DNA of 64,000 nucleotides, taken from NCBI RefSeq assembly GCF_003096015.2, contig NZ_CP029185.2, forward strand, positions 526,501 to 590,500, read 5' to 3'. The notes under the pieces were generated by a model. It was not told the DNA's origin. It saw nothing but the letters and a program-made list of their open reading frames with translations, and did not search any database. Below, piece by piece: positions 8,902-17,524 of the stretch; within the stretch, counting starts at the first letter, position 1, and the number at the start of each line of letters is the position of its first letter. The stretch comes from Limnobaculum parvum (GTDB lineage: Bacteria; Pseudomonadota; Gammaproteobacteria; Enterobacterales; Enterobacteriaceae). The position numbers were made by a program, and so were the translations under genes.

Positions 8902-9531
8902 ATGGGTAATAAAAAGCGTTCAGCCAGCTCAACGCGCTGGTTACAAGAACACTTTAACGACAAATATGTACAACAGGCGCAGAAAAAGGGGCTACGTTCC
9001 CGCGCATGGTTTAAACTAGATGAAATACAGCAAGCAGACAAACTGTTTAAACCGGGTATGACAGTCGTTGATTTAGGCGCAGCTCCAGGTGGCTGGTCGC
9101 AATATGTTGTGACACAGATTGGTAACATAGGTAGAGTCATTGCATGTGATATTTTACCGATGGATCCTATCGCTGGCGTCGATTTCCTTCAGGGCGATTT
9201 TCGTGATGAGATGGTACTGAAGGCTTTGCTTGAGCGCGTTGGTGACAGTAAAGTTCAGATAGTTATGTCTGATATGGCGCCAAATATGAGCGGTACCCCT
9301 GCCGTTGATATTCCCCGGGCGATGTATCTGGTTGAATTGGCGTTAGACATGTGTAAAGACGTGCTGGCTCCAGGTGGAAGTTTTGTGGTTAAGGTCTTTC
9401 AGGGGGATGGATTTGATGAGTATTTACGAGATATCCGGGCCCTGTTTAAAACAGTGAAGATCCGCAAGCCCGATGCTTCACGGTCTCGTTCACGTGAAGT
9501 ATACATTGTAGCGACTGGGCGCAAACTATAG
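8902..9531 (+). CDS. rlmE: 23S rRNA (uridine-2'-O) methyltransferase
   Basis: RlmE (FtsJ/RrmJ) methylates the ribose of U2552 in the A-loop of 23S rRNA at a late step of 50S assembly. The 209-residue protein has the SAM-binding motif VVDLGAAPGGWSQ (about residues 55-67). The family's catalytic K-D-K-E set fits K at SRAWFK, D at SDMAPN, K at VVKVFQG and E at REVYIV. The ATG at 8902 is chosen because the family starts MxxKKRSASS. It is co-transcribed with ftsH, 47 bases on, with no terminator between them. Confidence 0.96.
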   Translation: MGNKKRSASSTRWLQEHFNDKYVQQAQKKGLRSRAWFKLDEIQQADKLFKPGMTVVDLGAAPGGWSQYVVTQIGNIGRVIACDILPMDPIAGVDFLQGDFRDEMVLKALLERVGDSKVQIVMSDMAPNMSGTPAVDIPRAMYLVELALDMCKDVLAPGGSFVVKVFQGDGFDEYLRDIRALFKTVKIRKPDASRSRSREVYIVATGRKL

Positions 9532-9578
9532 TACCCTAACGCGTATTGTTAACACCATTGTAATATGAGGTTAATTCC

Positions 9579-11531
9579 TTGAGTGATATGGCAAAGAACC
9601 TAATTCTCTGGTTAGTCATCGCCGTTGTGCTGATGACCGTATTTCAGAGTTTCGGACCTAGTGAGTCGGGTGGCCGCCGAATCGATTATTCGACGTTCAT
9701 GACGCAGGTTAGTAACAATCAGGTCAGCGAAGCTCGGATTAGTGGACGCGAGATACAGTATAAAACGCAGCCAGATAACGCGGCTCATACGACATACATG
9801 CCAACAGAAGATCCTCTGCTGCTGAGTCTTCTGCTGAAAAATAATGTTAAAACCGTTGGTGAACCACCGGAGCAACCAGGATTCCTGCAACAGGTATTCA
9901 TTTCTTGGTTCCCAATGTTGCTATTGATTGGCGTATGGGTCTTCTTTATGCGTCAGATGCAAGGCGGTGGTGGTAAAGGTGCGATGTCCTTTGGTAAGAG
10001 CAAGGCGCGCATGCTGACAGAAGAGCAAATTAAAACTACATTCGCTGACGTTGCCGGTTGTGATGAAGCGAAAGAGGATGTCAGCGAGTTAGTTGAATTC
10101 CTGAGAGAACCGAGCCGTTTCCAGAAGCTGGGCGGTAAGATTCCAAAGGGCATTCTGATGGTAGGGCCTCCGGGTACGGGTAAAACCTTATTGGCAAAAG
10201 CGATTGCCGGTGAGGCGAAAGTGCCGTTCTTTACTATCTCTGGTTCTGACTTCGTTGAAATGTTTGTTGGTGTGGGTGCTTCTCGTGTTCGAGACATGTT
10301 TGAGCAAGCGAAGAAAGCCGCACCTTGTATTATCTTCATCGATGAAATCGATGCGGTAGGTCGTCAGCGTGGCGCTGGTTTAGGCGGCGGTCACGACGAA
10401 CGTGAACAAACGCTGAACCAAATGCTGGTTGAGATGGATGGTTTTGAAGGCAACGAAGGTGTTATCGTCATCGCTGCAACCAACCGTCCAGACGTTTTGG
10501 ACCCTGCATTATTGCGTCCGGGCCGTTTTGACCGTCAGGTTGTTGTTGGTTTGCCAGATGTTCGCGGTCGCGCGCAAATTCTGAAGGTGCATATGCGCCG
10601 TGTACCGGTATCCCCGGATGTGGATGAGTCTATTATTGCCCGTGGTACACCCGGTTTCTCCGGCGCAGATTTGGCTAACTTGGTTAACGAAGCCGCACTG
10701 TTTGCTGCACGTACTAACAAACGTGTGGTATCAATGGTTGAGTTTGAAAAAGCCAAAGATAAGATCATGATGGGTGCAGAGCGACGTTCTTTGGTCATGA
10801 CTGAAGAGCAGAAAGAGTCAACGGCTTATCATGAAGCAGGCCATGCAGTTATTGGTTATTTAGTGCCAGAACATGACCCATTGCATAAAGTGACGATTAT
10901 TCCCCGTGGTCGTGCATTAGGTGTTGCTTTCTTCTTGCCTGAAGGGGATTCAATCAGTGCCAGTCGCCAAAAGTTGGAGAGTCAGATATCTACAGCATAT
11001 GGCGGGCGCTTAGCAGAAGAATTAATTTACGGTAAAGAAAAAGTGTCTACTGGCGCTTCGCAGGATATTAAATATGCGACTTCCCTTGCACGAAATATGG
11101 TCACACAGTGGGGCTTCTCTGAGAAGTTAGGACCATTACTGTATGCTGAAGAAGAGGGCGAAGTTTTCTTAGGGCGTTCAATGTCGAAAAGTAAGCATAT
11201 GTCTGATGAGACAGCGCGTATCATCGATCAGGAAGTAAAAGCTCTCATTGAACGTAACTATGAACGAGCCAGACAGATCTTAGTGGACAACATGGATATT
11301 CTGCATTCGATGAAGGATGCACTGATGAAGTATGAAACCATCGATAAGCCACAAATTGATGATTTGATGGCTCGTCGTGAAGTTCGTGCGCCAGCGGGTT
11401 GGGATGATGTGCAAAGCGGTGGAATGAAACCACCGGCCAGCAACACTCAACCCCCCGTAACACCAGAAGAGAAGCCTGCGTCACCGGAATTCAGTAAGAC
11501 TGATGAACCAAGTGATAAACCAGCGGTTTAA
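9579..11531 (+). CDS. ftsH: ATP-dependent zinc metalloprotease FtsH
   Basis: FtsH is a membrane-anchored AAA+ protease that degrades misassembled membrane proteins and regulators such as sigma-32 and LpxC. With the start used here it has 650 residues: two membrane helices (about 8-24 and 108-124), Walker A GPPGTGKT at 196-203, Walker B IIFIDEID, and the zinc motif HEAGH at 418-422. The start is a judgement. TTG at 9579 has GAGG at 9567-9570 at ideal spacing, while the next ATG (9588, MAKN) would be 17 bases away. The C-terminal tail is Pro/Lys-rich and poorly conserved. It follows rlmE in an operon. Confidence 0.96.
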   Translation: MSDMAKNLILWLVIAVVLMTVFQSFGPSESGGRRIDYSTFMTQVSNNQVSEARISGREIQYKTQPDNAAHTTYMPTEDPLLLSLLLKNNVKTVGEPPEQPGFLQQVFISWFPMLLLIGVWVFFMRQMQGGGGKGAMSFGKSKARMLTEEQIKTTFADVAGCDEAKEDVSELVEFLREPSRFQKLGGKIPKGILMVGPPGTGKTLLAKAIAGEAKVPFFTISGSDFVEMFVGVGASRVRDMFEQAKKAAPCIIFIDEIDAVGRQRGAGLGGGHDEREQTLNQMLVEMDGFEGNEGVIVIAATNRPDVLDPALLRPGRFDRQVVVGLPDVRGRAQILKVHMRRVPVSPDVDESIIARGTPGFSGADLANLVNEAALFAARTNKRVVSMVEFEKAKDKIMMGAERRSLVMTEEQKESTAYHEAGHAVIGYLVPEHDPLHKVTIIPRGRALGVAFFLPEGDSISASRQKLESQISTAYGGRLAEELIYGKEKVSTGASQDIKYATSLARNMVTQWGFSEKLGPLLYAEEEGEVFLGRSMSKSKHMSDETARIIDQEVKALIERNYERARQILVDNMDILHSMKDALMKYETIDKPQIDDLMARREVRAPAGWDDVQSGGMKPPASNTQPPVTPEEKPASPEFSKTDEPSDKPAV

Positions 11532-11550
11532 TCTGTGTAGATGAACGATA

Positions 11551-11578
11551 GCGGCTCCTAAACGGGAGCCGTTTTTTT
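11551..11578 (+). terminator. Intrinsic terminator after ftsH
   Basis: CGGCTCC and GGGAGCCG form a GC-rich stem around TAAAC and are followed by seven T residues. Confidence 0.88.
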
Positions 11579-11722
11579 ATCTCTAAAATATTAACTCGGG
11601 ATGTAATATCCCTTTTGATGTGTGCTATTGTCTGGTGCTCTCGCAGTGGTATAAACACACCTTTGGCTGCCTATGATGCTATTCAAGGGACAATTTTGTT
11701 TTTATGGAGTGAAATTATAACG

Positions 11723-12664
11723 ATGAAGACGTTTCGATTAATGGTAGCCGTGTTGCTGGCGGGTTACGGCGTTTTAAGCGTGGCTCAGGCTGCAGAACGA
11801 ATTCCCGGCACGCCTGTCTCTATTGAAGCACCGGCTGGTTTCTCATTATCTAAACAGTTTACTGGATATATGAATGAAGCTGAGGGAGCTTCCATTATGG
11901 TCAACGAGATGCCCGCGCCTCTGGAAGAGATTAAGCATACTTTTATCCCCGACCTGATGAAAACGGAAGGTGTTCGCCTGCTGGCAACAGAAGAGGCCGT
12001 TAGCCATGAACGTAAAGTCTGGTTATATAAAATTGGTCAAACTGCCAATAATCAATCATTCAATAAATGGATACTACTTCAGGGTGACAGCAAGCGTTCG
12101 CTGATGTTAGTAGGTACTTATCCCGCAGCCGAAGAAGCTAAATTAGGTGATGCCATTAAGCGTTCTCTGATCAGCATGGATCTCGCTCAGGGGGAAGAAG
12201 GCAAACTGAATCTGGATGCGTTGGGCTACTCTATACAGGAATCAGACCATCTTAAAATTATTCGCCGGGTTAGTAATATGCTGATATTAAGCTTGCCCGG
12301 AGAGGCAGCCCCTGCGGCGGAAGGGGTTCAACCTATGATGGTGATTGCTTCCTCATACAGCAAAGTAGCGATTGGCGATCTGGTGGCATTCAGTGAAAAG
12401 CATATGAAGAATACTGCATCTTTGATAGAAATTGCCGTGCAGAAAGAAAGCGTTAAATCCGTCGATATAAAGGGTCATCATGGCGTTGAGATGTTGGCGA
12501 ATGCAGAAAATGCAAAGAATCATGAGCCAATGAAAGTCTATCAGCTGATTGTGGAATCTAATGGTACTTATTATGTGCTTAAGGGCCTAGTTAAGGCCGA
12601 ACAAAGTGAACAATACATACCTGAATTCAGAAAGATTGCAGAAAGCTTAAAAATTACCGATTAA
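11723..12664 (+). CDS. Secreted protein with two DcrB/PsbP-like domains, function unknown
   Basis: This is a 313-residue protein with a clear Sec signal peptide (MKTFRLMVAVLLAGYGVLS then AQA/AE, cleavage near residue 23/24), so probably periplasmic. The mature part looks like two similar halves (about 24-155 and 165-313). Each begins with a 'P-x-GF/YSI' strand and contains a stretch of the type ALKGY/HHGV..., ending in an amphipathic helix (AIKRSLISMDL and FRKIAESLKI). That layout resembles the PsbP/Mog1/DcrB fold, but this is inference from pattern. GGAG lies at 11706-11709, 13 bases before the ATG. It sits alone between ftsH and folP, which are adjacent in E. coli. A terminator-like hairpin follows. 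Confidence 0.7.
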   Translation: MKTFRLMVAVLLAGYGVLSVAQAAERIPGTPVSIEAPAGFSLSKQFTGYMNEAEGASIMVNEMPAPLEEIKHTFIPDLMKTEGVRLLATEEAVSHERKVWLYKIGQTANNQSFNKWILLQGDSKRSLMLVGTYPAAEEAKLGDAIKRSLISMDLAQGEEGKLNLDALGYSIQESDHLKIIRRVSNMLILSLPGEAAPAAEGVQPMMVIASSYSKVAIGDLVAFSEKHMKNTASLIEIAVQKESVKSVDIKGHHGVEMLANAENAKNHEPMKVYQLIVESNGTYYVLKGLVKAEQSEQYIPEFRKIAESLKITD

Positions 12665-12680
12665 TTATTTTCATTTCTCA

Positions 12681-12724
12681 AGGCAGGGAATTTGAGCAGA
12701 ATGTTCATCCCTGCCTCTGTTTTG
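12681..12724 (+). terminator. Probable terminator after the secreted DcrB-like gene
   Basis: AGGCAGGGA at 12681-12689 and TCCCTGCCT at 12708-12716 form a perfect 9-bp stem with an 18-base loop. The 3' side reads CTGTTTT, a weak T-tract. Confidence 0.55.
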
Positions 12725-12827
12725 GTATATTCTGATAGCCTTATTAAATTTGTAAGTATCTGCTCACTTATCTTTGAGTAGGTATCCGCACGTTAGTCAT
12801 GTCTTACCTAGTGTTAAGGAATTCATC

Positions 12828-13661
12828 ATGAAGTTAGAAAGTAGGGGATTAACGTTAGACCTCAATTACCCTCAGGTGATGGGAATTCTCAACGTAACGC
12901 CTGACTCCTTTTCTGACGGAGGTCGCTACCGCCAGATAGAAAATGCCCTACGCCATGCCAATGAGATGATTCAGGCAGGCGCAACAATTATTGATATTGG
13001 TGGTGAGTCGACACGCCCCGGAGCAGACGAAGTTCCGACAGATGAAGAACTTGAACGGGTCATCCCTGTTGCGGAAGCCATAGCAAAAAATTTTGAAGTA
13101 TGGGTATCTGTGGATACTTATAAGCCCGAAGTTATGAGAGAATCTCATCGGGTTGGTGTTCATCTGATTAATGATATCCGGGCATTACAAGAGCCGGGGG
13201 CATTAGAAGTTGCAATAGAGTCTGGGCTGCCCGTGTGTCTGATGCATATGCAAGGTATGCCCAGAACCATGCAACATGAACCACAATATACCAATGTAGT
13301 GTCTGAAGTTGACGCCTTCTTTACTGAGCACATTACCCGCTGTGTTAACGCAGGTATGGACAGAGAGAAGATATTGCTCGATCCGGGATTCGGTTTTGGC
13401 AAGAATTTGAGGCACAATTACCAGCTATTGGCACATCTGTCAGATTTTCACCATTTTGGCCTTCCACTTCTGGTTGGAATGTCGAGAAAGTCGATGGTAG
13501 GGCAACTATTAAACGTTCCCCCCGAACAGCGGGTTATTGGCAGCATCGCCTGTGCAACAATCGCCGCGATGCAGGGGGCACAAATTATTCGTGTTCACGA
13601 CGTAAAAGAAACCGCTGAAGCAATGCGAATTGTTGAAGCAACACTTTCGGCTAAGGAATAG
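12828..13661 (+). CDS. folP: Dihydropteroate synthase
   Basis: FolP condenses p-aminobenzoate with dihydropterin pyrophosphate in folate synthesis and is the sulfonamide target. The 277-residue TIM barrel shows MGILNVTPDSFSDGG (about 14-28), GGESTRPGA (about 59-67), DPGFGFGKN (about 185-193) and the C-terminal IIRVHDV. AAGGA lies at 12816-12820, 8 bases before the ATG. It is 7 bases from glmM and surely co-transcribed with it, as in E. coli. The C-terminus ends ATLSAKE, a few residues shorter than E. coli. Confidence 0.96.
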   Translation: MKLESRGLTLDLNYPQVMGILNVTPDSFSDGGRYRQIENALRHANEMIQAGATIIDIGGESTRPGADEVPTDEELERVIPVAEAIAKNFEVWVSVDTYKPEVMRESHRVGVHLINDIRALQEPGALEVAIESGLPVCLMHMQGMPRTMQHEPQYTNVVSEVDAFFTEHITRCVNAGMDREKILLDPGFGFGKNLRHNYQLLAHLSDFHHFGLPLLVGMSRKSMVGQLLNVPPEQRVIGSIACATIAAMQGAQIIRVHDVKETAEAMRIVEATLSAKE

Positions 13662-13668
13662 AGATAAC

Positions 13669-15009
13669 ATGAGCGGCGATCGTAAATATTTTGGTACAGA
13701 TGGCATTCGGGGCAAAGTGGGCGATCATCCAATTACGCCTGAGTTCGTGCTTAAACTAGGTTGGGCGGCTGGTAAAGTTTTAGCCCGCCACGGTTCGCGT
13801 AAAATCATTATCGGTAAAGATACGCGTATTTCTGGCTATATGCTGGAGTCTGCCCTGGAGGCAGGTTTGGCTGCGGCGGGGCTTTCAGCTTCGTTTACTG
13901 GCCCAATGCCAACACCGGCGGTGGCTTATCTGACCCGTACCTTCCGTGCGGAAGCGGGTATTGTTATCTCTGCTTCTCATAACCCTTATTACGATAATGG
14001 CATCAAGTTCTTCTCTATTGACGGTACAAAACTGCCGGATGAAGTTGAAGAAGCGATTGAAGCTGAAATGGAAAAACCACTGACCTGTGTAGATTCAGCC
14101 GAGTTGGGTAAAGCTAGCCGCATTAATGACGCTGCCGGTCGTTACATTGAGTTCTGCAAAGGCGGATTTCCAAGCGAACTTAGCCTGAGTGAATTAAATA
14201 TCGTTGTAGATTGCGCTAATGGTGCAACTTACCATATTGCACCAAGCGTACTGCGTGAGCTGGGCGCAAATGTAATTACTATTGGTTGCGATCCCGATGG
14301 TATGAACATTAATGAGAAATGTGGCGCGACGGATGTTCGTCTACTGCAAGAACGTGTGGTTGCAGAGAAGGCACATTTGGGCATTGCATTTGATGGCGAC
14401 GGCGATCGGGTGATTATGGTTGACCATTTGGGCAATAAGGTCGATGGCGATCAAATTATGTATATCATCGCGCGCGAATCTTTACGTCAGGGTCAACTTA
14501 AAGGCGGTGCTGTTGGTACGCTGATGAGTAACATCGGTCTGGAACTGGCGTTAAAACAGCTGGGTATTCCGTTTACCAGAGCGAAAGTGGGAGACCGCTA
14601 TGTACTGGAAAAAATGCTGGAACTGGGCTGGACTATTGGTGCTGAAAACTCAGGTCACGTTATCTTATTAGACAAAACAACTACCGGAGACGGCATTGTT
14701 GCTGCATTGCAGGTACTGGCTGCAATGGCCCGTAATAATATGTCACTGCATGATTTATGCAGTGGCATGAAGCTGCTACCTCAGGTTTTGGTTAATGTTC
14801 GTTTTGTTGGTCAACATGATCCACTGGCTAATGAAACCGTGATGAAAGTGACCTCAGAGGTAGAAAAAGAGCTGGAAGGCCGCGGTCGTGTGCTGCTACG
14901 TAAATCAGGAACCGAGCCATTAATCCGAGTGATGGTAGAAGGTGAAAATGACGAAGAAGTTCTGCGATTAGCTAACCGTATCGCTGATGCAGTGAAAGCC
15001 GCAGGCTAA
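13669..15009 (+). CDS. glmM: Phosphoglucosamine mutase
   Basis: GlmM interconverts glucosamine-6-phosphate and glucosamine-1-phosphate on the way to UDP-GlcNAc for peptidoglycan and LPS. The 446-residue protein has the phosphoserine loop SASHNPYYDNG with S103 as the phosphorylated residue. The metal-binding loop DGDGDR is at 242-247 and the C-terminal phosphate-binding segment is RKSGTEPLIRVMVE. The family starts near MxxRKYFGTDGIRG, which supports the ATG at 13669. It is the second gene of folP-glmM and is followed by a strong terminator. Confidence 0.97.
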   Translation: MSGDRKYFGTDGIRGKVGDHPITPEFVLKLGWAAGKVLARHGSRKIIIGKDTRISGYMLESALEAGLAAAGLSASFTGPMPTPAVAYLTRTFRAEAGIVISASHNPYYDNGIKFFSIDGTKLPDEVEEAIEAEMEKPLTCVDSAELGKASRINDAAGRYIEFCKGGFPSELSLSELNIVVDCANGATYHIAPSVLRELGANVITIGCDPDGMNINEKCGATDVRLLQERVVAEKAHLGIAFDGDGDRVIMVDHLGNKVDGDQIMYIIARESLRQGQLKGGAVGTLMSNIGLELALKQLGIPFTRAKVGDRYVLEKMLELGWTIGAENSGHVILLDKTTTGDGIVAALQVLAAMARNNMSLHDLCSGMKLLPQVLVNVRFVGQHDPLANETVMKVTSEVEKELEGRGRVLLRKSGTEPLIRVMVEGENDEEVLRLANRIADAVKAAG

Positions 15010-15024
15010 TCTGTTTTAGATAGT

Positions 15025-15052
15025 ACAAAGGGCGGATATATCCGCCCTTTGT
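15025..15052. terminator. Palindromic terminator after glmM
   Basis: ACAAAGGGCGGATATATCCG and its continuation to 15052 form a fully self-complementary 28-base palindrome, followed by TT. The T-rich 3' arm ends the folP-glmM unit. Confidence 0.75.
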
Positions 15053-15095
15053 TTAGCAATGTATAGGCCGTTATAAGCAAGGATGCAGCACGCCC

Positions 15096-15823
15096 ATGTA
15101 TAAGCTAATGAATAAAGTGGTGATCATTTTCCTGAGCTTGATTATTGCTGGATTACTACTTTTATATGGGTTGCATAGCGGCTATATCAGATTCAATTAT
15201 CCATCACTTTCCGAGTACCCGATTCAGGGATTGATGTATCCCACCATCAGAATGAAATTAGCTGGCAGCAACTGGATAAAAAAAGCATTCGCTTTGTTTT
15301 TATCAAAGCAACAGAAGGCGGTGATTTTAAAGACAAGTCTTTTGCCACTAACTGGCAACGAGCCAATGAACAACGTTTGGTGGTGGGGGCTTATCACTTT
15401 TTCACCTTTTGTAAATCCGGTGAAGAGCAGGCACAGAATTTTATTAAAACCGTGCCAAAAATAGCGAATACATTGCCACCGGTAATTGATTTGGAATACG
15501 GCGGTAATTGCCAGTTAACGACAGAAAAAACTCAGGTACTGGCAGAGATAGCTGTACTTATTGAGCGATTAGAAGGTTTTTATCAGAAGAAACCCATTTT
15601 GTATGTGACCCAAGAGTTTTTTGATGATTTTCTTGTGGGGCAATTCGAGCAGAATCCACTTTGGATTAGGAACATATACCAGCGTCCGGATTTAAAAGAC
15701 CAACGCCCTTGGTTATTCTGGCAATATGCAAATCGTGGGCGCTTAGACGGAATTGAAACTGCTGTTGATCTCAATACGTTCAATGGAAGTGAAGACGAGT
15801 TTAAAACACTCATTAGAGATTAA
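15096..15823 (+). pseudogene. GH25 lysozyme-family gene with a -1 frameshift
   Basis: Two overlapping frames together encode one GH25 (Chalaropsis-type) muramidase. The first frame, from the ATG at 15096 (AAGGA upstream), gives an N-terminal membrane anchor and then YPIQG. At about 15229-15230 the sequence reads GGATTGATG where GGnATTGATG is needed. In the second frame it continues as IDVSHHQNEISW, then KATEGG, VVGAYHFF, the catalytic-type PPVIDLEY and WLFWQYA, ending at 15823. The catalytic Asp (IDVS) and the DLE motif lie in the second frame, so without frameshifting the product is inactive. One missing base explains it: either a genuine mutation or a sequencing or assembly error. YegX in E. 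coli is a relative. It is inserted between glmM and secG. Confidence 0.8.
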
Positions 15824-16161
15824 ATATGAATGGTTTATCATCACTTTTCTCTGCGAATTTGGTTTTAACTGCGAACGCAAGTTACCCTAGTTTTCCCTTG
15901 ATTATCGAATAAAATTGGAAGGTAATGTGTTTCCTTGGGGACTATACTGCTTAACAAACCGATGTAAATACGTTATTGGGTGCTGGTTTTTTCTGCAAAT
16001 AGGCGTTGATGGTGAAAATGCACTTGCACCTCTTTCTGGCTTTAGATAGTATTCACACCCGCTCCGGTCGGGTATAATAAATGTCATCATCAACATGAAT
16101 TACTCCGATAACGGGTTAAAGCTTTAGCACGGGATTATCCCGCAAGGATAAAGGCAAGAAT
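15824..16161. other. Intergenic region upstream of secG, with a candidate promoter
   Basis: This 338-base region has no supported gene. TATAAT at 16073-16078, preceded by a poor -35, and the AAGG motifs near 16143-16152 fit a secG promoter and leader. Only short stop-interrupted frames occur on either strand. Confidence 0.4.
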
Positions 16162-16491
16162 ATGTACGAAGCGCTTCTTATTATTTTCCTGTTGGTAGCC
16201 ATCGGTCTGGTTGGCCTGATTATGCTGCAACAAGGTAAAGGTGCTGATATGGGTGCCTCTTTTGGTGCTGGTGCATCTGCGACTTTATTTGGTTCCGGCG
16301 GTTCAGGTAACTTCATGACCCGGACTACGGCAATTTTAGCCGCGCTGTTCTTTGTTATCAGCCTAGCGCTGGGTAACCTGAGTACACATCAGGACAAAAA
16401 AGTCGGCGAGTGGGATGATTTAAGTACTCCGGTAAAAACTGAGCCAGCTAAACCTGCGCCTCAGACGCCAAGCAGCGACATCCCTCGCTAA
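16162..16491 (+). CDS. secG: Protein-export membrane protein SecG
   Basis: SecG is the small subunit of the SecYEG translocon. The 109-residue product has two membrane helices (about 3-23 and 53-71) flanking the conserved loop GADMGASFGAGASATLFG. It begins MYEALLIIFLLVAIGLV and ends in a hydrophilic Lys/Pro-rich tail. AAGG-type RBS sequence lies just upstream. It is co-transcribed with the tRNA-Leu gene 55 bases downstream, as in E. coli (secG-leuU). Confidence 0.96.
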   Translation: MYEALLIIFLLVAIGLVGLIMLQQGKGADMGASFGAGASATLFGSGGSGNFMTRTTAILAALFFVISLALGNLSTHQDKKVGEWDDLSTPVKTEPAKPAPQTPSSDIPR

Positions 16492-16546
16492 GGGATAAAG
16501 AGTAATAAACTGGCAGGATTACCCTGTCAGATAGTTGTTATACAGT

Positions 16547-16633
16547 GCCGAGGTGGTGGAATTGGTAGACACGCTACCTTGAGGTGGTAGTGCCCGATTG
16601 GGCTTACGGGTTCAAGTCCCGTCTTCGGTACCA
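16547..16633 (+). tRNA. leuU: tRNA-Leu (anticodon GAG)
   Basis: This is an 87-nt class II tRNA with encoded CCA. The anticodon stem CTACC/GGTAG encloses loop TTGAGGT, with GAG at 16581-16583. It has a long variable arm, the T-arm GGGTTCAAGTCCC, and 3' end TACCA. The sequence and location after secG match E. coli leuU. Confidence 0.97.
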
Positions 16634-16646
16634 ATAACAAATAAAG

Positions 16647-16670
16647 AGACGTCTACGGACGTCTTTTTTT
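16647..16670 (+). terminator. Intrinsic terminator after tRNA-Leu
   Basis: AGACGTC and GACGTCT form a stem around a 4-base loop and are followed by a run of seven or more T residues. Confidence 0.9.
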
Positions 16671-17524
16671 ATGCCTGAAATTCAGTAACCGCATGGTTTT
16701 TTCTGTCTTTTGAGGTGTTTTGAAAATTTGATTGTATATTCTGTCGCTAAAATTTTTGCATCTTACAACTGTTTTAGGTGATAACGCTTTTTATACCAGA
16801 GTGAACTGTTCTATGCCTCTGGCCTACAGATAAACCAGTGCCTCAAATAGCCGCATCGATTAAGGGGGATTTATTCAGTTTCTCCCTAAAATTCTAATGA
16901 CATCATCCATCAGATGAACTTTGTCCTTAAGATACCCATATGCTAAAGCGTAGGATTTCTAATTATCAATAAAAAGAGGATATCACATGTTCCCTATAGT
17001 AAAGCTAGTCACTATAAGATAATCCTATATATGAGTTATTTCTCATTCCGCTATGTGAAGATCTATTTCCTGTCAAATAAAGATAGAGTTTATTATTGTT
17101 AATAAATATTAATTTTTCAATCCAATAAATAATCACAGATTTTTATAATGATTGAGTGTGATATTTATTTGTTTTTTATTTAATGGCTTGGTGATTGTCA
17201 ATAGTCTAATGGTATTAATCTAGTGTTATATCTATTTTTATGTTCTTAAATTTTTGTATTTATAAAAAAATCATTTTTATCATACTGTTGTTTCTTGTAG
17301 CTATATCATGGTAATTAATCAAGTCAAATATAATTTAATTTTGTTTTTGATTGATTTTTCTAGTAAAAATATTTTTTTATTTATTTTTTAATTTGTGTTT
17401 TTTTGTTAATTTAATTCATGTTTTATTAGCGCAATGGAATTATTTTTAACTCATACCATAATTTATCTTATTGAGTGTGGGTGAATTATTCTCACCTGCT
17501 GAAATTTATATCTTGGGGAATGGT
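16671..17524. other. AT-rich leader region upstream of the giant adhesin
   Basis: No gene of credible size is present. From about 17,040 to 17,470 the DNA is extremely AT-rich, with long T- and A-tracts, the type of sequence usually bound by H-NS. An 11-codon frame at 16987-17022 (MFPIVKLVTIR) has a good Shine-Dalgarno (AAGAGGA) but no other support. Promoters for the adhesin presumably lie here, but the composition makes consensus matches uninformative. Confidence 0.5.

Noticed and set aside
16547..17524. tRNA-Leu as the attachment site of an integrated island
   Set aside because: No integrase gene, and no second copy of the tRNA 3' end was seen downstream in the window.
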